Assembly (NCBI GenBank): GCA_033763635.1
Contig: JANRKG010000491.1
Span: 1 to 7,135 of the forward strand
Direction of reading: 5' to 3'
DNA: 7,135 nucleotides
Source of the DNA: JANRKG01 sp033763635
Lineage (GTDB): Bacteria; Cyanobacteriota; Cyanobacteriia; GCF-001939115
Shown: positions 1-5,733 of the stretch, one piece after another
Layout of the letters: each line of letters starts with the position of its first letter
Position numbering within the stretch: the first letter of the stretch is position 1
Made by a program: the position numbers and the translations under genes
Notes under the pieces: generated by a model
Told to the model about the DNA's origin: nothing
What the model saw: only the letters and a program-made list of their open reading frames with translations
Database searches by the model: none

Positions 1-720
1 CGCCGGAAGCTGGCGATCGTTGGCAAAGGTCTCACCTTCGATTCGGGTGGCCTCAACATCAAGGTTGCCGGGGGCAGCATCGAAATGATGAAAACGGATA
101 TGGGGGGAGCCGCTGCAACGTTGGGAGCCGCTAAAGCCCTGAGTCAACTGAAACCCGATGTCGAGGTTCACTTTATTACTGCTGTCACGGAAAACATGAT
201 CAGTGGTCGGGCGATGCATCCGGGGGATATTCTGACGGCTTCGAATGGAAAGACGATTGAAGTCAACAACACGGATGCTGAGGGACGGCTGACTCTGGCG
301 GATGCCCTGGTGTTTGCCGAAAAGTTGGGAGTGGATGCGATCGTAGACCTCGCAACCTTAACGGGAGCCTGTGTGATTGCGTTAGGAGACCATATTGCTG
401 GGCTGTGGAGTCCTGATGAGACGCTGGCGACGCAACTCAAGACCGCTGCGGACCACTCTGGGGAGTCGGTCTGGCAACTGCCGATGGAGGAGCAGTATTT
501 TGAGGGACTGAAATCACCGATCGCGGACATGAAAAACACAGGTCCACGGGCCGGGGGAGCAATCACGGCTGCCTTGTTCCTGAAACAGTTTGTGAAAGAA
601 ACCTCCTGGGCACACCTGGATATTGCAGGTCCAGTTTGGGCAGACAAGGAATCTGGGTACAACAATGTGGGCGCGACGGGGTTTGGTGTGCGAACCCTGG
701 TGAATTGGGTCTTGGCCTGA
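1..720 (+). CDS. pepA: Leucyl aminopeptidase, peptidase family M17 (5' end outside window)
   Basis: Cytosolic metallo-aminopeptidase that removes N-terminal residues, classically leucine, during peptide turnover. The frame is open from the first base, giving 239 residues, roughly the C-terminal catalytic half of a protein usually near 490-500 residues. Visible motifs, numbered in the fragment: GKGLTFDSGG (8-17) with metal ligands K9 and D14, then catalytic K21; MKTDMGG with D33; and the M17 signature NTDAEGRL (90-97) with D92, E94 and R96. The spacing K9-D14-K21 equals that of E. coli K270-D275-K282. All two-zinc ligands and both catalytic residues are therefore intact. The C-terminus ends in GATGFGVRTLVNWVLA, a normal family ending, and stops with TGA. 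It is followed 26 bp later by a hairpin. Identification is firm; the N-terminal domain cannot be assessed. Confidence 0.96.
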   Translation, partial: RRKLAIVGKGLTFDSGGLNIKVAGGSIEMMKTDMGGAAATLGAAKALSQLKPDVEVHFITAVTENMISGRAMHPGDILTASNGKTIEVNNTDAEGRLTLADALVFAEKLGVDAIVDLATLTGACVIALGDHIAGLWSPDETLATQLKTAADHSGESVWQLPMEEQYFEGLKSPIADMKNTGPRAGGAITAALFLKQFVKETSWAHLDIAGPVWADKESGYNNVGATGFGVRTLVNWVLA

Positions 721-746
721 TTGAAGTTGTAACCACACTCCGAAGG

Positions 747-774
747 GTAGAGACGCGAAATCTTGCGTCTCTAC
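747..774. repeat. Perfect 10-bp hairpin (GTAGAGACGC/GCGTCTCTAC), possible weak pepA terminator
   Basis: Arms 747-756 and 765-774 are perfectly complementary around an 8-base loop. The hairpin starts 26 bp after the pepA stop. No T-run follows (next bases GGAATTTG), so it is a poor intrinsic terminator. It may instead be a copy of a dispersed intergenic palindrome, since the dxs terminator at 5696-5725 shares the AGAGACG/CGTCTCT arms and 6537-6548 repeats its right arm. It could still halt transcription or protect the pepA mRNA 3' end. Confidence 0.75.
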
Positions 775-919
775 GGAATTTGTATGACTGTGCTAAGCCG
801 ATAAACTCTGCCTCAGCGCTCTTCAGACCTCCCTCCTAAGGCCAGTGCCCGTCCCTGCCCCCCCTGTTAACGTTGCAGTAAGAACAAATGTTGTATTTGA
901 AACGTGCGGCTCAGGCCGT

Positions 920-939
920 TTAACAAGGGAGGTTAACAA
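920..939 (+). promoter_or_regulatory. Strong ribosome binding site between TTAACAA direct repeats
   Basis: GGGAGGT (927-933) lies 6 bases upstream of the ATG at 940 and is a near-ideal Shine-Dalgarno sequence, which fixes that start. It is bracketed by two exact TTAACAA copies (920-926 and 933-939), 13 bp apart. A small GC stem, CGGC (907-910)/GCCG (915-918), stands just upstream. No convincing promoter was found in 775-919. TTGCAG at 873-878 with T-rich bases near 892-899 is the best -35/-10 guess, but spacing and match are poor. Confidence 0.6.
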
Positions 940-2364
940 ATGGTTGATAGTAATATGACTCTCGACTCTCAGGGCAATGACATTCAAGCTTATTCGGAAC
1001 CCAATGTAGAGATCGCGACTGAATCCACTTCTACCCATGAATCGGGTGCTGTGCAAACCGTTGCAACCGGATTTGGAGCAGTGAGCGGTGGTTTGGCAGG
1101 AGCCATGATTGGTCGTCTGGTGGCAGGTCGCTTTGGGGCTGCTGTGGGTGCCGTTGTCGGCGGGGTTGCCGGGGCCGCAATGGGCCGGGAAGCTGCTGAT
1201 GGGGTAGACCAGGCCATTGGTGAAGTCGTTGATAGCGTGAAGCATACGGTTGAGGACATCAAACCCGCCGTGAACGAAGTTCTGGGTTCGGTGAAGGGCA
1301 CGATCGATGAAACCAAGCCCGCAATCATCGGTACGGTGGATGCGGTAAAACACAACATTGAAGCGACCCAACCCTCCATCAATCGAGTGATTGATGCAGT
1401 CCATGACACGATCGACGAAGCCCGTCCTTCTGTGGCAGAAGCGATCGACTCGGTGACGGAAACCATTGACGAAACCCGTCCGGCGATCGTGGATACGGTT
1501 TATGCCGTGAAGGGGACTGTGGAAGATTCCCGCCCTGCGGTGAAGGATGCGGTGCAAAGTGCATCCCAGAGTGTACAAATGTCTGCTGCTAGCATCGCAG
1601 ACTCTGTTCATGGGGCTGCCGATTCCGTGAAGGGTGCGGCCCAGGATGCCCGTCCCAAAATGACCCAGGCAATGGAAAACGTATCGGATAGTGTGCAAAC
1701 TGCTGCATCCAGCGTCTCTGAATCTGTTCAGGGAATTGCACGGGATACCCGTCCTGCGGTAACGAATGCAATTGAAACCACTGCTTACACCGTTCAAGAT
1801 TCTGCTCAAAGCGTCGGTGCTTCTATCCAGGGAGCCGCTCAAGATGCCCGTCCTGCTTTGACGGATGCCGCAGAAACCGCTGCGAATCGGGTGAAGGAAA
1901 CGGTAAACAAGACTGCTGATTCTGTCCAGGGTGCAGGACATCAGGTTAAGGAATCGGTGAGCCATGCGGCTGATTCTGCCAAGCAAAACGTCCAGCAAGC
2001 GGGCGATCGGATTCAATCCTCGATGAATACCAGCAGTTCCGAAATGCGCTCCTCTGACTACAACCCTGAATCCAGAATCCATGAGACTGGGTTCGAGTAT
2101 GCACGGGATGCCTTTAACCGAGGGCTGGAACTGAGCTATCAGGGTGATATGGTAGGAGCCGCTGCCGCCTTTGAACAGGTGATCAGCATTGTTCCTGATT
2201 CTGCGGAAGCTCATTACAACCTGGGGGTTGTGCTGGGTAAGCAAGGGCTGGAGATGGAAGGCATCGCCCACATCCGGGAAGCTCGCGACCTGTGCCGAGG
2301 CCAGGGCCACAATGAAGAAGCCGATAACCTCGATCGGATTCTGCAAGTGCTAGGTACAAGCTGA
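940..2364 (+). CDS. Glycine-zipper / amphipathic-helix-repeat / TPR protein of unknown function
   Basis: I do not recognise a named family for the whole 474-residue protein. It has no signal peptide. Residues 1-37 are polar and acidic. Residues 44-84 are a Gly/Ala-rich hydrophobic stretch with four consecutive GxxxG steps (G66-G70-G74-G78-G82), a glycine zipper of the kind that packs helices in or on membranes. Residues 99-206 are six contiguous 18-residue repeats, roughly [SA]VKxT[IV][DE][DE]x[RK]PA[IV]xxxV[DE], with proline at position 11 in all six. Residues 229-327 are three 33-residue repeats, each with DxRP near position 8-11, more Ala/Ser/Gln-rich and LEA-like. Residues 328-380 are degenerate and polar. 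Residues about 384-457 form two TPR-like units (AFNRGLELSYQGD..., then AHYNLGVVLGKQG...), suggesting a protein-binding C-terminus. The start is supported by a strong GGGAGGT. Inference: a membrane- or lipid-surface-associated scaffold or stress protein. The repeats resemble exchangeable apolipoproteins or LEA proteins in style only. Confidence is high that it is a gene, low on function. Confidence 0.93.
   Translation: MVDSNMTLDSQGNDIQAYSEPNVEIATESTSTHESGAVQTVATGFGAVSGGLAGAMIGRLVAGRFGAAVGAVVGGVAGAAMGREAADGVDQAIGEVVDSVKHTVEDIKPAVNEVLGSVKGTIDETKPAIIGTVDAVKHNIEATQPSINRVIDAVHDTIDEARPSVAEAIDSVTETIDETRPAIVDTVYAVKGTVEDSRPAVKDAVQSASQSVQMSAASIADSVHGAADSVKGAAQDARPKMTQAMENVSDSVQTAASSVSESVQGIARDTRPAVTNAIETTAYTVQDSAQSVGASIQGAAQDARPALTDAAETAANRVKETVNKTADSVQGAGHQVKESVSHAADSAKQNVQQAGDRIQSSMNTSSSEMRSSDYNPESRIHETGFEYARDAFNRGLELSYQGDMVGAAAAFEQVISIVPDSAEAHYNLGVVLGKQGLEMEGIAHIREARDLCRGQGHNEEADNLDRILQVLGTS
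1234..1557 (+). repeat. Six tandem 54-bp units encoding 18-residue helical repeats
   Basis: Units begin at 1234, 1288, 1342, 1396, 1450 and 1504, encoding residues 99-116, 117-134, 135-152, 153-170, 171-188 and 189-206 with no insertions or deletions. Conservation is stronger in protein than in DNA, so the array is old and under selection rather than a fresh duplication. Position 2 is always V, 6 is I/V, 11 is P, 13 is I/V and 17 is mostly V/I/L. Position 10 is K or R except for one Q. Confidence 0.88.
1624..1920 (+). repeat. Three tandem 99-bp units encoding 33-residue helical repeats
   Basis: Units at 1624-1722, 1723-1821 and 1822-1920 encode residues 229-261, 262-294 and 295-327. Each starts S[VI][KQ]G, has D-x-R-P at positions 8-11 and V at position 24. 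The last 18-mer (residue 189) plus the following 15 residues also fits the 33-residue pattern, so the 33-mer looks like an 18-mer lengthened by 15 residues. A partial fourth unit starts at residue 328 but has lost the DxRP motif. 33 is three hendecads (11 residues per three helical turns). Confidence 0.8.
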
Positions 2365-2376
2365 ACTTAGATTGGT

Positions 2377-2443
2377 GAATGGGTAATGGGTGATAGGTAG
2401 TAGGGGTGTTGAACCAATGACCGATTACCCATTCCCCATTACC
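2377..2443. repeat. Inverted GGGTAAT/GGGGAAT-type short repeats at a convergent gene junction
   Basis: GAATGGGTAAT (2377-2387) pairs perfectly over 11 bp with ATTACCCATTC (2424-2434). A second register pairs GGTAATGGG (2382-2390) with CCCATTACC (2435-2443). ATTGGT (2371-2376) can also pair with ACCAAT (2413-2418). The region lies between the stop at 2364 (+) and the stop at 2425 (-). No T-run follows in either direction, so intrinsic termination is uncertain. Heptanucleotide repeats of this style are common in cyanobacterial intergenic DNA. Confidence 0.65.
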
Positions 2444-3645
2444 TTTAAAACATCCTTGGGTAGTAATTTTTCTTTAAACCACACAACACGGGCGGGCACC
2501 TCTTCAACTTTGACTCCCGCTTTTTCTAGATTTAATCGCTCTGAGATTGCCAGGATGAGATTATCTCGACCGGATTGGCGGACTTGAGAGAATTTCTTAC
2601 GCAGGTACTCTGGTCGCCAGTAGCCGACGATTTCCAGTAAGAAGGTACGTCCATCGGGATGCACCAGGCGAAAATCAGGAATCATGACGCTTCCCGGAAT
2701 GGGGACTAAATCAACTTCTCGTTCCAGAATCCAATCGGTTTTTGTTTGATTCCAGCGATCGGCAAAGGCTTCTTCCAACATGCTGTCGTAGGCTGGGCTG
2801 CCTTTGTAATGGCTGACTAACCCACACTCGGAATCGAGGGTGAATTGCCCCGTTTTCCGAGTTTTGCTGTATTCATCCTGCCAGTGCAGTTTAGCTTTGA
2901 GGTTCCATTTCGTGACATGGAGTAAGGCGGGAAGCAGTTTGGCAAAAGATAATCCATAACGCCGAGTCTCTTGAAAGAGACTGGTGGGACCATCAATGGT
3001 AATCGTAAATCCGTGATCGGCATCGCCTTCGATGTAAGCCATCAACTGAAACAATTTGAGGTAGCGAAAGAGTAATTTATATTCCCCCGGATCGTTGCGG
3101 TGGGCGGTAATTTGCATGTCGCTGGCTTTGTAAAAGACTCCCTGCACTTGCGCCAGATTGTAGCGATGCAGGAGGGCTTCGGGGGTGGGCACTTCAAACC
3201 GAGTGAGGATTTTGTTTTCTGCTAAATCGGCATAGAGTCCCGATCGAATCTGATCCGGCAAAACTTCCCGTTCCAGTTCCGTTGAGAGGATTTCGGCAAG
3301 GTGGTTTAGAGTCTGCTCGGTGGCGGGATAGCTGGGGGCAGTTGCGCTTGCCAGGGTAAACACTCGCGCTCGCAGTTGACGCGGTTCCAGTGGACTGATA
3401 ATCTCAAATTCACTGAAATCATTGCGTAATAAATGAGCTAATCCACGCTTCATTCGATAATCTGGCGTATCTCCCTCCAGATCTTTCAATTGGCGATCTA
3501 ACTCACCTTGCGGAGTACCTTGTGCTTTTTGAAACAGTTGAATGAGTTCCTGGGCGATCGTTATATTTTTATCATCGATTGCTAAACGTTTTGGAATAAC
3601 CGATTCGCCTGTTTGACGATGGATAAGTAGATCCCCTGGTAACAT
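2425..3645 (-). CDS. DUF790 family protein, Bax1-like putative DNA nuclease
   Basis: Belongs to the DUF790 family, whose archaeal member Bax1 is a structure-specific DNA nuclease that binds the XPB helicase. I chose the ATG at 3645 (406 residues) because family members typically begin MLP(S/T/G)DLL, exactly what follows. The frame stays open to a TTG at 3687, which would add 14 residues and swallow a palindrome; this is less likely. Neither start has a good Shine-Dalgarno sequence. From the ATG: DYRMKRGLAHLL at about 62-73; the segment with RYNLAQVQG at about 161-169; TRRYGLSFAKLLPALL at about 227-242; then the nuclease core IPDF (322-325) and LEIVGYW (337-343) followed by RPEYLRKKF. This resembles a PD-(D/E)xK site with D324 and E338, although the usual K is V340 here. 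The last residues, VMGNG, are encoded inside a short repeat. No helicase partner is in the window. Likely role: DNA repair (inference). Confidence 0.88.
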   Translation of the reverse strand: MLPGDLLIHRQTGESVIPKRLAIDDKNITIAQELIQLFQKAQGTPQGELDRQLKDLEGDTPDYRMKRGLAHLLRNDFSEFEIISPLEPRQLRARVFTLASATAPSYPATEQTLNHLAEILSTELEREVLPDQIRSGLYADLAENKILTRFEVPTPEALLHRYNLAQVQGVFYKASDMQITAHRNDPGEYKLLFRYLKLFQLMAYIEGDADHGFTITIDGPTSLFQETRRYGLSFAKLLPALLHVTKWNLKAKLHWQDEYSKTRKTGQFTLDSECGLVSHYKGSPAYDSMLEEAFADRWNQTKTDWILEREVDLVPIPGSVMIPDFRLVHPDGRTFLLEIVGYWRPEYLRKKFSQVRQSGRDNLILAISERLNLEKAGVKVEEVPARVVWFKEKLLPKDVLKVMGNG

Positions 3646-3650
3646 AGCGC

Positions 3651-3662
3651 ACTCATTTGAGT
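3651..3662. promoter_or_regulatory. Inverted repeat 1, ACTCA-TT-TGAGT, candidate operator next to the nuclease start
   Basis: Perfect 5-bp arms with a 2-base centre. It sits 6-17 bp upstream of the ATG of the minus-strand nuclease gene, so a bound protein would block its promoter or translation start. In context it reads TAGCGCACTCATTTGAGTA (3645-3663), almost the same as the second copy at 3692-3708. Operator function is inferred from the duplication and position. Confidence 0.45.
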
Positions 3663-3669
3663 AAAAGAT

Positions 3670-3681
3670 CAAAATATTTTG
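3670..3681. promoter_or_regulatory. AT-rich palindrome CAAAATATTTTG between divergent genes
   Basis: A perfect 12-bp palindrome lying between the two ACTCA/TGAGT inverted repeats. Read on the minus strand, TATTTT could serve as a -10-like element for the nuclease gene, though no convincing -35 is found. It could instead be a regulator site or simply easily melted promoter DNA. Confidence 0.35.
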
Positions 3682-3696
3682 TAGCAAAGATTAGCG

Positions 3697-3707
3697 ACTC
3701 ACTGAGT
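3697..3707. promoter_or_regulatory. Inverted repeat 2, ACTCA-C-TGAGT, candidate operator upstream of dxs
   Basis: Perfect 5-bp arms with a 1-base centre. The extended match TAGCG(C)ACTCA-n-TGAGTA is shared with the copy at 3645-3663. Centres are about 45 bp apart, somewhat over four helical turns. It ends 61 bp before the dxs ATG, upstream of the best promoter guess for that gene. Confidence 0.45.
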
Positions 3708-3724
3708 ACCCACAATCAATTACA

Positions 3725-3752
3725 TTGATAAGGGTAGATAAACTGATACATA
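3725..3752 (+). promoter_or_regulatory. Weak candidate promoter for dxs
   Basis: TTGATA (3725-3730) resembles a -35 box and TACATA (3747-3752), 16 bases later, could be a poor -10. The implied transcript would start only about 10 bases before the ATG, leaving almost no leader, so the true promoter may lie further upstream. CAGAGG (3755-3760) is a modest ribosome binding site 8 bases before the dxs ATG. Confidence 0.2.
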
Positions 3753-3768
3753 AGCAGAGGCTAAGCTG

Positions 3769-5676
3769 ATGCATTTAAGTGAATTGACGCATCCTAATCA
3801 GCTCCACGGTTTGTCGATCCATCAACTTCAGCAGATTGCCCATCAAATTCGAGAGAAGCATCTGCAAACGGTGGCAGCAAGCGGGGGCCATTTAGGGCCT
3901 GGGTTAGGGGTAGTTGAGTTAACATTAGCGCTCTATCAAACGCTAGATTTAGATGTTGATAAAGTAATTTGGGATGTGGGCCATCAGGCGTATCCCCATA
4001 AGTTAATCACAGGACGCTACAGCCAATTTCATACGTTACGACAAAAGGATGGTGTTGCGGGTTATCTGAAGCGGTGTGAGAGCGAGTTCGACCATTTTGG
4101 AGCCGGACATGCCTCTACCAGTATCTCGGCAGCTTTGGGGATGGCCCTCGCACGGGATGCCAAGGGTGAGAAGTTCAAGGTAGCAGCCGTGATTGGCGAT
4201 GGTGCTTTGACGGGCGGGATGGCACTGGAAGCCATTAACCACGCAGGTCATTTACCCAGGACCAATTTGCTGGTGGTCCTGAATGACAACGAGATGTCGA
4301 TTTCTCCCAATGTGGGAGCGTTGTCCCGTTATCTGAACAAGATGCGCCTTAGCCCTCCGATGCAATTCCTGTCCGAAAACATTAAGGAACAGGTGAAGAA
4401 TCTGCCGTTCGTGGGTGAATCCCTGTCGCCAGAGTTTGGTCGGCTGCGGGAAGGAATGAAGCGGTTGGCGGTTCCCAAGGTGGGGGCTGTGTTCGAAGAA
4501 CTCGGCTTTACCTACATGGGTCCGGTGGATGGGCACAACCTGGAAGAACTGATCGCGATGTTCCAACAGGCTCACGAGCAGGTGGGGCCAGTGCTGCTGC
4601 ATGTGGCGACGGTGAAAGGGAAAGGGTATGCGATCGCCGAGAAGGATCAGGTCGGCTATCATGCTCAATCGCCCTTTAACCTCGCAACCGGAAAAACTCA
4701 CCCCTCCGGCAAACCCAAGCCCCCCGGATATTCCAAAGTGTTTGGGGAAACCCTAACCAAGATTGCCGAAAGCAATTCCAACGTGATTGGGATCACGGCT
4801 GCAATGGCGACGGGAACTGGACTGGATATTCTTCAGAAGCGAGTGCCCGATCAATACATTGATGTGGGGATTGCGGAACAACACGCTGTCACAATGGCGG
4901 CTGGGATGGCCTGTGAAGGGATTCGTCCGGTGGTGACGATCTACTCCACATTCCTGCAACGGGGCTATGACCAGATCATCCATGATGTCTGTATTCAAAA
5001 CCTGCCAGTTTTCTTCTGCATGGATCGGGCCGGAATTGTGGGGGCAGATGGGCCAACTCACCAGGGGATGTATGACATTGCCTACCTGCGCTGCATTCCC
5101 AACATGGTGCTAATGGCTCCGAAGGATGAAGCCGAACTACAACGAATGGTGGTGACGGGGATCGAATATACGGATGGGCCGATCGCCATGCGTTATCCGC
5201 GTGGCAATGGATACGGGGTGCCCCTGCTGGAAGAAGGTTGGGAACCTGTCGAAATTGGTAAGGGCGAGTTACTGCGTCAGGGAGATGATATCTTGCTGGT
5301 GGGCTTTGGCTCAATGGTATATCCCTCCATGCAGGTCGCTGAAATTCTGCATGAACACGGGATTGAGGCAACCGTCATCAATGCTCGATTTGCGAAGCCC
5401 CTGGATATGGACCTGATCGGGCCTCTGGCGAAACAAATTGGGCGGGTTATCACCCTAGAAGAGGGCTGCTTGCCCGGTGGCTTTGGTTCGGCAGTGGCGG
5501 AAGCGCTGCTGGATCAGGAAATTGTGGTGCCTGTCACCCGGATTGGGATTCCCGATACACTGGTCGATCACGCAACACCTGAAGAGTCCAAAGCAGCACT
5601 AGGCTTGACTCCTCCCCAGATTGCCGATCGTCTCCTGAAGCTGTTCGCGAAGCAGCCGACTGCGGTTCGAGTGTAA
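3769..5676 (+). CDS. dxs: 1-deoxy-D-xylulose-5-phosphate synthase
   Basis: Condenses pyruvate with glyceraldehyde 3-phosphate, releasing CO2, to make DXP. This is the first step of the plastid-type MEP isoprenoid pathway that feeds carotenoids, phytol, quinones and hopanoids; DXP also serves thiamin and pyridoxal synthesis. The 635 residues match the normal full length. The start MHLSELTHPNQLHGLS is typical of cyanobacterial Dxs. H41 in the HLGPGLG segment matches E. coli H49. The thiamin diphosphate motif begins GDGALTGG (143-150, Mg ligand D144) and ends in LNDNEMSIS (N174). The transketolase pyrimidine-binding domain has DVGIAEQHAVT with catalytic E370, followed by DRAGIVGADGPTHQG (419-433). 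The C-terminal transketolase domain runs from about residue 500 and includes LEEGCLPGGFGSA (563-575). No key residue is missing. It is divergent from the nuclease gene and ends at a clear intrinsic terminator, so it is probably transcribed alone. Confidence 0.98.
   Translation: MHLSELTHPNQLHGLSIHQLQQIAHQIREKHLQTVAASGGHLGPGLGVVELTLALYQTLDLDVDKVIWDVGHQAYPHKLITGRYSQFHTLRQKDGVAGYLKRCESEFDHFGAGHASTSISAALGMALARDAKGEKFKVAAVIGDGALTGGMALEAINHAGHLPRTNLLVVLNDNEMSISPNVGALSRYLNKMRLSPPMQFLSENIKEQVKNLPFVGESLSPEFGRLREGMKRLAVPKVGAVFEELGFTYMGPVDGHNLEELIAMFQQAHEQVGPVLLHVATVKGKGYAIAEKDQVGYHAQSPFNLATGKTHPSGKPKPPGYSKVFGETLTKIAESNSNVIGITAAMATGTGLDILQKRVPDQYIDVGIAEQHAVTMAAGMACEGIRPVVTIYSTFLQRGYDQIIHDVCIQNLPVFFCMDRAGIVGADGPTHQGMYDIAYLRCIPNMVLMAPKDEAELQRMVVTGIEYTDGPIAMRYPRGNGYGVPLLEEGWEPVEIGKGELLRQGDDILLVGFGSMVYPSMQVAEILHEHGIEATVINARFAKPLDMDLIGPLAKQIGRVITLEEGCLPGGFGSAVAEALLDQEIVVPVTRIGIPDTLVDHATPEESKAALGLTPPQIADRLLKLFAKQPTAVRV
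4630..4637. repeat. HIP1 octamer GCGATCGC
   Basis: A full copy of the highly iterated palindrome HIP1, abundant in many cyanobacterial genomes, lies inside dxs. Truncated CGATCG cores occur throughout the window, for example near 14, 339, 1440, 1484, 2003, 3554, 5178 and 6030, and three times at 6366-6395. This is the best base-level hint of the host phylum. Confidence 0.85.
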
Positions 5677-5695
5677 CTCAGAACCTGTTGATTCC

Positions 5696-5730
5696 AATAG
5701 AGACGTTCTCCTGAGCGTCTCTATTTTTTT
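5696..5730 (+). terminator. Rho-independent terminator of dxs
   Basis: AATAGAGACG (5696-5705) pairs perfectly with CGTCTCTATT (5716-5725) around a 10-base loop, and T runs from 5724 to 5730. It begins 19 bp after the dxs stop. On the minus strand the hairpin immediately follows the ABC ATPase stop (5734) but lacks a downstream T-run there, so it is mainly a dxs terminator, with possible stabilisation of the opposing mRNA end. Arms share AGAGACG/CGTCTCT with the hairpin at 747-774. Confidence 0.88.
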
Positions 5731-5733
5731 GCC

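Noticed and set aside
168..665. A 165-codon minus-strand open frame inside pepA
   Set aside because: It is antisense to intact M17 catalytic motifs, and its translation shows no domain or sensible composition.
636..839. A 67-codon plus-strand frame overlapping the pepA end
   Set aside because: It starts inside pepA in another frame, runs through the 747-774 hairpin, and has no ribosome site or recognisable protein features.
1234..1920. CRISPR array or satellite DNA
   Set aside because: The periodicity is exactly codon-based (54 and 99 bp), conserved at the protein rather than DNA level, and has no repeat/spacer structure.
823..2346. A 507-codon open frame on the minus strand opposite the repeat protein
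   Set aside because: It mirrors the plus-strand repeats, is rich in His, Arg and Cys with no recognisable fold, and lies antisense to a gene with a strong ribosome site, glycine zipper and TPRs. The open frame follows from the repetitive codon use of the real gene.
2390..2587. A 65-codon plus-strand frame at the 3' end of the nuclease gene
   Set aside because: It is antisense to conserved DUF790 sequence, begins within a short repeat, and has no ribosome binding site.
3646..3687. TTG start adding 14 residues to the DUF790 protein
   Set aside because: The internal ATG matches the usual family N-terminus. The extension lacks a ribosome site and would place the first inverted repeat inside the coding region.
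4252..5371. Several minus-strand open frames inside dxs
   Set aside because: All are antisense to uninterrupted Dxs motifs, and their translations are low-complexity His/Pro/Arg-rich shadows.
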